Source: Bradyrhizobium arachidis (GTDB taxonomy: Bacteria > Pseudomonadota > Alphaproteobacteria > Rhizobiales > Xanthobacteraceae). Taken from it: DNA of 64,000 nt. The stretch spans positions 8,618,001 through 8,682,000 of the forward strand of contig NZ_CP077970.1 of NCBI RefSeq assembly GCF_024758505.1. The letters run 5' to 3'. Shown here piece by piece: positions 56,647 to 64,000 of the stretch (position 1 is its first letter; each line of letters starts with the position of its first letter). The notes beneath the pieces were generated by a model that was not told where the DNA came from, did no database searches, and saw only the letters and a program-made list of their open reading frames with translations. Position numbers and translations under genes: made by a program.

Positions 56647-58239
56647 GTGACCGACACATTCGATTTCGTGGTCGTAGGCGCAGGCTCCGGCGGCTGCGCG
56701 GTGGCGGGGCGGCTGTCGGAGGATGCGGCGACATCCGTGGCGCTGCTCGATGCGGGGGGACGGAACGACAATTGGCGGATCACCACCCCGTTCGGGCTCG
56801 CGCTGCCCTACAGTGCGGCCAACTGGGCATTCGACACCGTGCCGCAGAAGGGCTTGAACGGCCGTGTCGGCTATCAACCGCGCGGCAAGGGCCTTGGCGG
56901 CTCCTCGGCGATCAACGCCATGGTCTACATCCGCGGCAACAAATGGGACTACGACCACTGGGCCTCGCTCGGCAATGCCGGCTGGTCCTATGCGGACGTG
57001 CTGCCCTATTTCAAGCGCTCGGAGAACAACGCCGATTTCGACGGCGAGTATCATGGCAAGGGCGGCCCGCTGCATGTCAACAGGCTGCGCTCGGACAATC
57101 CAATCCACGACGTCTTCCATCAGGCTGCGCGCGAGGCGCAGTTCCGCATCCGCGAGGACTTCAATGCCGAGGACCATGAAGGGCTCGGCAGCTACCAGGT
57201 GACACAGCACAATGGCGAGCGCTGGAGCGCGGCGCGCGCCTATGTGCATCCTCACATCGACAAGCGCACGAATCTGCGCGTCGAGACGGGGGCGCAGGCA
57301 ACAAAGATCCTGTTCGAAGCAGGGCGCGCGGTCGGCATCGAATATGTGCAGGGCAAGCAGACGAAGCAGCTGCGCGCCCGCCGCGAGGTGATCCTCGCCT
57401 CCGGCGCCTTCCAGTCACCGCAACTCCTGATGCTGTCGGGCGTCGGCGATGGCGAGGCGCTTCGCGCACACGGCATCGGCGTCGTGCACCATCTGCCGGG
57501 CGTCGGGCGCAATCTGCAGGACCATCCGGATTTCGTGTTCGTCTACGCCTCCGACTATCCGCATTTCGTGCACGCATCGCTCGGCCGATTGCCATCCCTG
57601 CTCCGCGCCATCCAGCAGTATCGCAGCAAGCGGCGCGGCCTGATCACCACCAACTTTGCCGAGTGCGGCGGTTTTCTGAAGACCCGGCCCGATCTCGACG
57701 TGCCGGACATCCAGCTTCACTTCATCATCGCGATGCTCGACGACCATGGCCGCAAGAAGCACAAGGAAGCAGGCTTCTCGTGCCACGTGTGCCTGCTGCG
57801 GCCGAAGAGCCGCGGCAGTGTCTGGCTGAAGAGCGCCAATCCGCTCGCAGCGCCGATGATCGATCCGAATTTTCTGGGCGAGGAGGAGGATGTCGAGACG
57901 ATGGTCGCAGGCTTCAAGACCACGCGACGGCTGATGGAGACGCCTGCGATGCGCGCGTTGCAGAAGAAGGACATGTTCACGGCTGACGTGAGAACCGACG
58001 ACGACATCCGCAACGTTCTGAGGAACCGCGTCGACACCGTCTATCACCCCGTCGGCACCTGCAAGATGGGCACGGATGCGATGGCCGTGGTCGATCCGAA
58101 ACTGAAGGTGCACGGGCTGGAAGGTCTTCGCATCGTCGACGCCTCGATCATGCCGACCCTGATCGGCGGCAACACCAATGCGCCGACGATCATGATCGGA
58201 GAGAAGGCGGCGGATATGATCAAGGCGGAGATGCGGTAG
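56647..58239 (+). CDS. GMC-family FAD oxidoreductase (choline/alcohol dehydrogenase-like)
   Basis: 530 aa. The GTG at 56647 follows GGAGGGGG and is where the FAD motif begins: FDFVVVGAGSGGCAVAGRLSED. GMC signature 1 GRGKGLGGSSAINAM-like stretch reads RGKGLGGSSAINAMVYIRG, signature 2 is ASGAFQSPQLLMLSGVG, and the active-site His lies in VYHPVGTCKMG. It oxidises an alcohol to an aldehyde. The upstream in-frame extension to 56533 lies in the repeat and is not real. It probably acts with the aldehyde dehydrogenase upstream. Confidence 0.93.
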   Translation: MTDTFDFVVVGAGSGGCAVAGRLSEDAATSVALLDAGGRNDNWRITTPFGLALPYSAANWAFDTVPQKGLNGRVGYQPRGKGLGGSSAINAMVYIRGNKWDYDHWASLGNAGWSYADVLPYFKRSENNADFDGEYHGKGGPLHVNRLRSDNPIHDVFHQAAREAQFRIREDFNAEDHEGLGSYQVTQHNGERWSAARAYVHPHIDKRTNLRVETGAQATKILFEAGRAVGIEYVQGKQTKQLRARREVILASGAFQSPQLLMLSGVGDGEALRAHGIGVVHHLPGVGRNLQDHPDFVFVYASDYPHFVHASLGRLPSLLRAIQQYRSKRRGLITTNFAECGGFLKTRPDLDVPDIQLHFIIAMLDDHGRKKHKEAGFSCHVCLLRPKSRGSVWLKSANPLAAPMIDPNFLGEEEDVETMVAGFKTTRRLMETPAMRALQKKDMFTADVRTDDDIRNVLRNRVDTVYHPVGTCKMGTDAMAVVDPKLKVHGLEGLRIVDASIMPTLIGGNTNAPTIMIGEKAADMIKAEMR

Positions 58240-58263
58240 TGTGAAGCTGTCGCGTCGTTTTCC

Positions 58264-58346
58264 GCTGTCGTCCCGGCCTAGTGCGCAATTGCGCACGGGG
58301 GCCGGGACGACAGCGATATTGTGGCTGCGCTTGTCCGGGACGACAG
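58264..58346. repeat. GTCGTCCCGG-type intergenic repeat with nested palindrome
   Basis: GCTGTCGTCCCGGCC (58264-58278) and its complement (58300-58314) bound the palindrome TGCGCAATTGCGCA (58282-58295). A further GTCCGGGACGACAG follows to 58346. Related to 17380 and 19239. It separates the convergent GMC and SDR genes. Confidence 0.85.
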
Positions 58347-58352
58347 TTTGCC

Positions 58353-59114
58353 TCACCCCAACAAAAACCCGCCATCCACCGTCACCACACTGCCCGTCAT
58401 GTAGCGCGACGCTTTTGAGGCCAGCAGCAGAATCGCGCCGTCGAGATCGGATTCGGCGCCGACGCGGCGCTGCGGGATGCGTTTGGTGAGGCGCTCGCCG
58501 GCGGGCGTGGACCAGAAGTCGTGGTTCATCTCGGTGTCGATATAGCCGGGCGCCAGCGCGTTGATGCGGATGTTCTGCCCCGCAAGCTCCAGCGCCATCG
58601 CTTTCGTCGCCTGAATCATGCCGGCCTTGGAGATCGCGTAAGGCGAGACCGCCTTCAACACGCCGGTGCCGAGCACGGAGGCGATGTTGACGATGTTGCC
58701 TTCCTGCTTGCGTGCGATCATGCGCCGCGCGAGCTCGGTCGCCAGAAAGTAGGCGCCCTTGAGGTTGGCGCCGATCACGGCATCCCAATCCGCCTCGGTC
58801 TGCTCGGTCGCAAGCTTTTCGATCGCGATGCCGGCATTGTTGATCAGCACGGTGATCGGACCGAGCGCGGCTTCCGCGGCATCGACCGCGCCCGCGATCG
58901 AAGCGGTGTCGGTGACGTCGAGCGCCACGGCCGCGGCGCGGCCGCCCTTGGCGCGGATCTCGTCCTCGATTGTCTTCAGCTTGTTCGTCTGCCGCGCCGC
59001 GAGCACGACCGCGGCACCATGGGCGGCGAGAACGCGCGCAAATTGCCGACCCAACCCCTGGCTCGCGCCGGTGACGAGGATGGTTTCGGTGCTGACGTCG
59101 AAGATCTCTGACAT
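58353..59114 (-). CDS. Short-chain dehydrogenase/reductase
   Basis: 253 aa from the ATG at 59114. Classical SDR motifs: TGASQGLGRQFA, NNAGIAIEKLAT, NIASVLGTG with catalytic Ser, YAISK (Tyr/Lys), LAPGYIDTEMN, VTVDGGFLLG. The Arg after the beta-2 strand (LAARQTNKL) suggests NADP(H). The substrate is unknown; its place near the GMC and ALDH genes fits alcohol or carbonyl metabolism. An ATG at 59150 is possible but poorly supported. Confidence 0.87.
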   Translation of the reverse strand: MSEIFDVSTETILVTGASQGLGRQFARVLAAHGAAVVLAARQTNKLKTIEDEIRAKGGRAAAVALDVTDTASIAGAVDAAEAALGPITVLINNAGIAIEKLATEQTEADWDAVIGANLKGAYFLATELARRMIARKQEGNIVNIASVLGTGVLKAVSPYAISKAGMIQATKAMALELAGQNIRINALAPGYIDTEMNHDFWSTPAGERLTKRIPQRRVGAESDLDGAILLLASKASRYMTGSVVTVDGGFLLG

Positions 59115-59227
59115 GGACTGAGTTCCCGAAAGGCCTTGCTGCCCCATCACTACAGACGATTTTAGCGATCTGAAACCGGATTGATCGCTTCGCTGTTCAT
59201 TGTCTCAGGTACAGGCAGGACCTCACG

Positions 59228-59740
59228 ATGAACAGTTTCGATCTCGCGGTCTCTTCGGCGCTGGCGATCGCGATCGGCTTCGGCTTTCGGACCGGGCTGC
59301 TCCGCAGCGCGATGACGATCCTGGCCTATCTGCTCGCCGCTCCCATCGCCGTCTGGCTGATGCCTGTCATCGCGCCGCAGCTCACGCGCGATCCTGCCGC
59401 GACCTTTTTGCAGAACTGGGTGTGGTTCTTCGGCATCTTCCTGGTCGTGGGCATGGCGCTCGGCCATCTCGGCCGCCTCGCGCTCAACGACACCGCCGCG
59501 GCAGCCGGCCTGCCGGATCGTCTCGGCGGCGCCGCGCTCGGGGCCATCAGGGTCGGCCTCGTCGCGGTTACGCTGGTGCTGGTGTTCGACCAGATCGTAC
59601 CCGCCAACCGGCAGCCGCCGTTTTTGGCCGGCTCGCAGCTCCGCCCGCTGTTCTCGGCGGCCGGACAGATGGGTTTCAAATCGCTGCCGCCGGAGGCCGC
59701 CGCCGCCATCGACCGCATCAAGAAGGAACGGCGGATCTAG
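59228..59740 (+). CDS. CvpA-like membrane protein
   Basis: 170 aa with four predicted membrane helices, FDLAVSSALAIAIGFGFRTGLLRSAMTILAYLL.. at the start, then WVWFFGIFLVVGMALGHLGRLAL and DRLGGAALGAIRVGLVAVTLVLVF, matching the CvpA pattern with the G-x-x-L-G-A loop. CvpA proteins were found in colicin V export and purine regulons and are now linked to envelope integrity. The TAG stop is the first base group of the repeat that follows. Confidence 0.82.
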   Translation: MNSFDLAVSSALAIAIGFGFRTGLLRSAMTILAYLLAAPIAVWLMPVIAPQLTRDPAATFLQNWVWFFGIFLVVGMALGHLGRLALNDTAAAAGLPDRLGGAALGAIRVGLVAVTLVLVFDQIVPANRQPPFLAGSQLRPLFSAAGQMGFKSLPPEAAAAIDRIKKERRI

Positions 59741-59802
59741 ATTCTTGTTTTGACGCGTTTTCTTGACGCGAACCGGTGTCCACTTCGCTTGAAAACGCTT
59801 TA
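59741..59802. repeat. Inverse copy of the GCGTTTTC...GATACCGG element
   Basis: Reading on the minus strand it gives AAGCGTTTTCAAGCGAAGTG and ACCGGTTCGCGTCAAGA, the same backbone as 6146-6200 with few changes. It lacks the second hairpin half found there. Positions 59803-59920 hold no gene; the next start has a GGGAG ribosome site. Confidence 0.85.
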
Positions 59803-59920
59803 CGGATTCATGGCACGCGGGCGCGCCATGCGTTTTGATGCGGGCCCGTCCCTTATCAGCGGCGTTGATGTTGGCTAGAGTGCCGCGTCCAAACCCATCC
59901 GACATTACGGGAGTGAAACA

Positions 59921-60703
59921 GTGGATCTTGGGATCAAGGGTCGCCGCGCCATCGTCTGCGCATCCAGCAAGGGCCTCGGCCGTGCCTGCGCCATCGCGCT
60001 TGCCGAAGCAGGCGTTCACGTCACGCTGACCGCGCGCGGCGCCGAGGCCCTGAAGACAACGGCCGACGAGATCAGGAAGGCGTATCCTGATGTGACCGTC
60101 ACCGAGATCGTCGGCGACATCACGACGCCGGCAGGGCGCGAGGCCGTGCTCAAGGCCTGTCCGGATCCGGACATTCTCATCAACAATGCCGGAGGCCCGC
60201 CGCCCGGCGATTTCCGCAACTGGACCCGCGACGACTGGATCAAGGCGATCGACGCCAACATGCTGACTCCGATCGAGCTGATCAAGGCAACCGTCGACGG
60301 CATGATGGCGCGAAAATTCGGCCGCATCGTCAACATCACCTCGGCCGCGGTGAAGGCACCGATCGACATCCTCGGCCTCTCCAACGGCGCGCGCGCCGGC
60401 CTCACCGGCTTCATCGCCGGCCTGTCGCGCAAGACCGTGATCAACAACGTCACCATCAACGGCCTGTTGCCGGGCCCGTTCGAGACGGACCGTCTGACCG
60501 GCACAGCCAAGGCCGAAGCCGCCAAGCGCGGCGTCACGCCGGAACAGATTCTGGCTGATCGCGCCAAGCAGAATCCCGCCGGCCGCTTCGGCCAACCCGA
60601 CGAGTTCGGCTATGCCTGCGCCTTCCTGTGCGGCGCGAAGGCCGGCTTCATCACGGGACAAAACATTCTGCTCGACGGCGGCGCGTTCCCGGGCACGCTG
60701 TGA
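59921..60703 (+). CDS. SDR-family oxidoreductase with a non-canonical active site
   Basis: 260 aa. The GTG at 59921 lies 7 nt after GGGAG. The cofactor loop CASSKGLGRACA and NNAGGPPPGDFRNWTRDDW are typical of the FabG-like subgroup. In place of Y-x3-K after the Ser (NITSAAVKAPIDILGLSNGARAGL) it has no Tyr-Lys dyad, although Ser is present. This subgroup is common in rhizobia but its activity is little known. The stop codon overlaps the start of the MDR gene (GTGA), so the two are coupled. Confidence 0.85.
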   Translation: MDLGIKGRRAIVCASSKGLGRACAIALAEAGVHVTLTARGAEALKTTADEIRKAYPDVTVTEIVGDITTPAGREAVLKACPDPDILINNAGGPPPGDFRNWTRDDWIKAIDANMLTPIELIKATVDGMMARKFGRIVNITSAAVKAPIDILGLSNGARAGLTGFIAGLSRKTVINNVTINGLLPGPFETDRLTGTAKAEAAKRGVTPEQILADRAKQNPAGRFGQPDEFGYACAFLCGAKAGFITGQNILLDGGAFPGTL

Positions 60704-61689
60704 GAGCAGTCTGGTACGAACAAGTGGGACCGGCGGCCGACGTCCTCACCTATGGCGAGATGCCGACGTCGGTCGCGGGCCCCGGCGAGGTGCGCATTCG
60801 CCTGGAGGCCTCCGGCGTCAATCCCGCCGATGTCGGAAGGCGCGGCGGCAGTTATCGGGCGATGGAATATGCGCGCGTGATCCCGAACAGCGACGGCGCC
60901 GGCTTCATCGACCAGGTCGGTGACGGCGTGACGCGGTTCAAGATCGGCGATCGCGTCTGGCTGTTCAACGGCCAGCGCAATGGCCGCGCCTTTGGCACGG
61001 CTGCGGAATATATCGCGCTCGCCGAATGGCTGGTGACGCCGCTGCCGCAAAACCTGTCGTTTGCCGAAGGCGCAACGCTCGGCATTCCCGGCATGACGGC
61101 GTGGTGCGCACTGTTCGCGGACGGGCCGATCGTCGGCAAGACGGTGCTGGTCACGGGAGGTGCCGGCGCGGTCGGCCATTATGCCGTGCAGCTCGCCAAA
61201 TGGGGCGGTGCGAAGGCGATCGCGACCGTGAGCTCGGCCGCGAAGGCCGAGCAGGCGCGGCGCGCGGGCGCCGATTTCGTGATCAATTACAGGGAGGACG
61301 ACGTCGTCGCGAAGGCCATGGCGTTCACGAGCGGGCGCGGCGTCGACCATGTCGTCGACGTCGACTTTGGCGGCAACATCGCGACAACGCTTAAGCTCAT
61401 GGCTGTCAACTCGACGATCGCCGTCTATGCCACCAACGGCAATCGGACGCCGACGGTGCCGATGCGCGATCTGATGGAGAAATGCATCAATCTGCGTTCG
61501 CTGGTGCTGTTCGCGCTGCCGCCTGCGCTGCTCACTGCTGCGCAAGCCGACATCTCAAAGTGGCTGGCCGCAGGACCGCGCATCCACAACATCGCCGGTC
61601 AGTTTCCGCTCTCGGACACCGCGCAGGCCCACATGGCCGTCGAGAAGGGCGACAAGGTCGGGACCGTCATCATCGACTGCGCGCGGTAA
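60700..61689 (+). CDS. Zinc-free MDR oxidoreductase (NADPH:quinone reductase-like)
   Basis: 329 aa. Starts at the GTG at 60700 that overlaps the previous stop. N-terminal GroES-like domain (GEVRIRLEASGVNPADVGRRGG) with no zinc-binding cysteines or histidines, then the NADP domain VLVTGGAGAVGHYAVQLAKW, and GADFVINYREDDVV. These enzymes reduce quinones or enones with NADPH. Translational coupling to the SDR suggests that both act on one pathway. Convergent with the DUF3775 gene, 3 bp apart. Confidence 0.92.
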   Translation: MRAVWYEQVGPAADVLTYGEMPTSVAGPGEVRIRLEASGVNPADVGRRGGSYRAMEYARVIPNSDGAGFIDQVGDGVTRFKIGDRVWLFNGQRNGRAFGTAAEYIALAEWLVTPLPQNLSFAEGATLGIPGMTAWCALFADGPIVGKTVLVTGGAGAVGHYAVQLAKWGGAKAIATVSSAAKAEQARRAGADFVINYREDDVVAKAMAFTSGRGVDHVVDVDFGGNIATTLKLMAVNSTIAVYATNGNRTPTVPMRDLMEKCINLRSLVLFALPPALLTAAQADISKWLAAGPRIHNIAGQFPLSDTAQAHMAVEKGDKVGTVIIDCAR

Positions 61690-61692
61690 TCA

Positions 61693-62124
61693 CTACGGCA
61701 CCGGCGTCGTCCGCTCGTCAGTCCAGTCGAGGCCAAAAGTGTCGAGACCATCGGCCAGCAGGTCGCCCAGCATCGGCTCGCCCAGGAGATAGCGCGCCGT
61801 TTCGGCCCTCGGGTTGCGATATTCTCCGCGCGCCTCGACGGCGCGGGCGCGCAGATCGTCCCAATCGTCGATCCCGCCATCGCCCCGCCCCAGCCACGTC
61901 AGCGTGACCAGATCGATCTGCTCGTCCTCGTTCAAGGCCCTGATGAAGCCGCCGAGCTCACGGGCGACCGGATCGGAGGCGTTGTCCTCCAGCACGTCGA
62001 TCTCGTCGTCATCGGCGGGATTTGAGCCGGTGTCCGGATCGGCCGCCGCTTCCTTGACGTCGAATTCGCGGGCCTTTGCGATCAGGAACGCGACCTTGTC
62101 GACGGAAATCGCGAGCTCTGGCAT
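61693..62124 (-). CDS. DUF3775 family protein
   Basis: 143 aa from the ATG at 62124 (GGAGGG upstream). The family pattern is clear: ISVDKVAFLIAKAREFDVKEAA, a long acidic linker (DDDEIDVLEDNAS), then LGGFIRALNEDEQIDLVTLTWLGRGDG and ARYLLGEPMLGDLLADGLD. It is very acidic and cytoplasmic, with no known function. Common in alpha-proteobacteria. Confidence 0.85.
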   Translation of the reverse strand: MPELAISVDKVAFLIAKAREFDVKEAAADPDTGSNPADDDEIDVLEDNASDPVARELGGFIRALNEDEQIDLVTLTWLGRGDGGIDDWDDLRARAVEARGEYRNPRAETARYLLGEPMLGDLLADGLDTFGLDWTDERTTPVP

Positions 62125-62237
62125 GGCTCCCTCCTTGGTTGCCGCGATAACGCCGCACTGCATCAGATGATCCATTGCGCCAGCAGGCGGAAACCCGCAT
62201 CTTTCCCCGCCAAAGCAAGAACAAGGGAAACGCAGGA

Positions 62238-63092
62238 ATGTCGTGGAAGGTCGGCAAGGTCAGCATCACCAGGTTCGTGGAAATGGAGACGGTGGGCTCG
62301 ACCCGTTTCATCCTTCCTGCCGCGACCAACGACGAAATCCAAAAAATGCCCTGGCTCATTCCGCATTTCGCCACCGAGGAAGGCCGGCTGAAGATGTCGA
62401 TCCACTCGCTGGCGGTGGAAACGCCGACGCGCCGCATTTTGGTCGACACCGGGCTCGGCAACGACAAGCAGGGCCGCAACGTCCCGACCTGGAACAACCG
62501 CAACACGCCGTTCCTGGAGACCATGACTGCGGCAGGCTTTGCGCCTGACAGTTTCGACACGGTGCTGTGCACCCACCTCCATGTCGACCACGTCGGATGG
62601 AACACGAAACTCGTCGACGGCGGCAAATGGCAGCCCGCCTTCCCCAAGGCGCACTATTTGTTCGGCCGGACCGAATATGAGTACTGGCGCGACAATTCGA
62701 CGGAGCCGGACAAGGCAGCGCTGTTCGCGGATTCGATCAAACCGATCGTCGATGCCGACAGCGCAAAGCTGATCCCTGATAACCATCAGCTCTGCGACGA
62801 GATCAGCCTGATCCCGACACCCGGCCACAGCCCCGGCCATATGAGCGTGCTGATCCGGTCCGAGGGCGAGCAGGCGCTCCTCACTGGTGACGCCGCGCAT
62901 CATCCCTGCCAGATGGCGCGTCTCGACTGGTCCTCGACTGTCGATGCCGATCCAAGGCAGGCGGCCGAGAGCCGGCGCACGCTGTTCTCGCGCTTTGCCG
63001 ACACCCCAACGCTGGTGATCGGCGGGCATTTTTCCGGCGGCCATATCCGGCGGGATGGGGACGCGTTCAGATATGTGGCGCTGCAATCGTAG
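62238..63092 (+). CDS. MBL-fold metallo-hydrolase
   Basis: 284 aa from the ATG at 62238 (CAGGA upstream). The metal-site motif is CTHLHVDHVGWN (H-x-H-x-D-H), then GHSPGHMSV, LLTGDAAHH and a C-terminal GGHFSGGH. The pattern is that of the AttM/lactonase-like branch as well as other hydrolases; without structure one cannot say whether it opens homoserine lactones. It lies between the DUF3775 gene and the FAH-family gene. Confidence 0.9.
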   Translation: MSWKVGKVSITRFVEMETVGSTRFILPAATNDEIQKMPWLIPHFATEEGRLKMSIHSLAVETPTRRILVDTGLGNDKQGRNVPTWNNRNTPFLETMTAAGFAPDSFDTVLCTHLHVDHVGWNTKLVDGGKWQPAFPKAHYLFGRTEYEYWRDNSTEPDKAALFADSIKPIVDADSAKLIPDNHQLCDEISLIPTPGHSPGHMSVLIRSEGEQALLTGDAAHHPCQMARLDWSSTVDADPRQAAESRRTLFSRFADTPTLVIGGHFSGGHIRRDGDAFRYVALQS

Positions 63093-63100
63093 GATGGTAG

Positions 63101-63231
63101 GGTGGGTTAACCCCGCGGATTGCGCGAAGCGCAAACCGCTCGGCGTAACCCACCACTTCTGCCGATACGGTAAGAAAAGAGGTGGGTTACGCCAGCGGAC
63201 TGCGCTGGCGCGCAGCCGCAGGGCTAACCCA
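63101..63231. repeat. Two tandem GGTGGGTTA/TAACCCACC hairpin repeats
   Basis: GGTGGGTTAACCCC.. to ..GCGTAACCCACC spans 63101-63154, and a second unit AGGTGGGTTACGCC.. to ..GGCTAACCCAC spans about 63180-63231. The two copies share ends. Such tandem palindromes are widespread in Bradyrhizobium intergenic DNA. The rest of 63093-63352 holds no gene except the leader of the FAH-family gene. Confidence 0.85.
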
Positions 63232-63352
63232 CTCTACATCGCCTACCGAATTGAGAGGGCTGCAATGCACGGCCTGATCGGCAGTTGAAATTCCCGCCGC
63301 CCTGTTCCATGAAGCCATTTAACCAACCGGTCCATCCCAGGGAGAGACGAGA

Positions 63353-64000
63353 ATGAAGCTTGTTCGTTACGGCGAAAAGGGTGCGGAAAAGCCCGGCCTG
63401 ATCGACAAATCCGGCCAGTTGCGCGACCTCTCGGCGCATGTGAAGGACCTCACCGGCGAGGCCTACTCGCCGGAATCCCTGAAGAAGCTCGCAAGCCTCG
63501 ACCCGGCCTCCCTGCCGGCGGTATCAGGCAAGCCGCGGTTCGGCTCCCCCGTCACCGGCATCTCGAAATTCGTCGCGATCGGCCTCAACTATAGCGACCA
63601 CGCCAAGGAGACGGGCGCTGCCATTCCGACCGAACCGATCATCTTCCTCAAGGCCAACACGTCGCTGTCAGGCCCGAACGACGCGGTCGAGAAGCCGCGC
63701 GGCTCGACCAAGCTCGACTGGGAAGTCGAGATCGCCGCGATCATCGGCACCCGTGCAAAGTATGTCTCGGAAGCCGACGCGCTGAATTACGTCGCCGGCT
63801 ATTGCGTCTGCAACGACGTCTCCGAGCGCAATTTCCAGACCGAACGTCTGGGTCAGTGGACCAAGGGCAAGTCGCACGACACGTTTGGCCCGGTCGGCCC
63901 GTGGCTCGCCACCAAGGACGAGATCAAGGACGTGCAGAACCTGTCGATGTGGCTCGACGTCAACGGCCAGCGCCGCCAGACCGGCTCGACCAAGACCATG
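63353..64000 (+). CDS. Fumarylacetoacetate hydrolase family protein, 3' truncated by window edge
   Basis: 216 residues visible from the ATG at 63353, which follows GGGAGAGA. It has no stop before the edge. Motifs: GLNYSDHAKETG, EPIIFLKANTSLSG, KLDWEVEIAAIIGT (E-x-E metal pair), YCVCNDVSERNFQ (metal Asp), and KSHDTFGPVGPWL. It is closest by eye to ureidoglycolate lyase/acylpyruvase-like FAH proteins. It is a paralogue in fold of the gene at the left edge but is longer in its N-terminal domain. A pathway cannot be named. Confidence 0.92.
   Translation, partial: MKLVRYGEKGAEKPGLIDKSGQLRDLSAHVKDLTGEAYSPESLKKLASLDPASLPAVSGKPRFGSPVTGISKFVAIGLNYSDHAKETGAAIPTEPIIFLKANTSLSGPNDAVEKPRGSTKLDWEVEIAAIIGTRAKYVSEADALNYVAGYCVCNDVSERNFQTERLGQWTKGKSHDTFGPVGPWLATKDEIKDVQNLSMWLDVNGQRRQTGSTKTM

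Overview
The window looks like a chromosomal segment of a Bradyrhizobium-type alphaproteobacterium (Nitrobacteraceae, Rhizobiales). The grounds are high GC with strong third-position GC bias, the many Bradyrhizobium-style intergenic palindromes (CTAG-bounded and GTCGTCCCGG/GTCATTCCGG elements), the DUF-rich small membrane proteins, and an initiator tRNA with an A-U/G-C/G-C anticodon stem. This is inference from gene style, not a database result.

Layout. 1-2.2 kb: the end of a fumarylacetoacetate-hydrolase-family gene, a Bug-type solute-binding protein and a small secreted protein. 2.4-4.7 kb (minus): an operon of a vanadium-haloperoxidase/PAP2-like protein and a CxxCH mono-haem protein. 5.2-8.0 kb: DUF1259, DUF3833, DUF7662 and small membrane proteins. 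8.2-24.5 kb: mostly single or paired housekeeping and accessory genes: diguanylate cyclase, galU, an MltB-like transglycosylase, a degenerate SGNH protein, CsbD-like protein, two divergent SDRs, a TauD-like dioxygenase, YqgE, a stand-alone DsbD alpha-domain protein, a Wzx-like flippase, a TauE/SafE exporter, 3-hydroxybutyrate dehydrogenase plus patatin, and a CAP lipoprotein.

24.7-36.3 kb is a complete sulfate-assimilation locus. On the minus strand lie siroheme synthase cysG, DUF2849, sulfite reductase cysI, DUF934, [4Fe-4S] APS reductase cysH, then the sulfate ABC transporter (sbp, cysT, cysW, cysA). Divergently on the plus strand are cysD and a fused cysNC. Sulfate is imported, activated to APS, reduced to sulfite and then to sulfide, and the sirohaem for CysI is made in the same operon. 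36.5-47.7 kb: malate synthase G, a 51-aa membrane protein, two tandem chemoreceptors, DUF2865, an L,D-transpeptidase, an AI-2E-family permease, and a DUF883/holin-like pair.

48.1-54.7 kb is the accessory part: lower GC, sparse coding, an excisionase-like gene, two different large serine recombinases, a truncated and frameshifted umuC, and other gene remnants. It abuts an initiator tRNA gene at 54661-54737, and the second recombinase reads antisense into the 3' end of that tRNA. I read it as a decaying integrative element that used the tRNA-fMet 3' end as its attachment site. 55-64 kb returns to core-like catabolic genes: coniferyl-aldehyde-type dehydrogenase, GMC oxidoreductase, SDRs, a zinc-free MDR oxidoreductase, a CvpA-like protein, DUF3775, an MBL-fold hydrolase, and a second FAH-family gene cut by the right edge.
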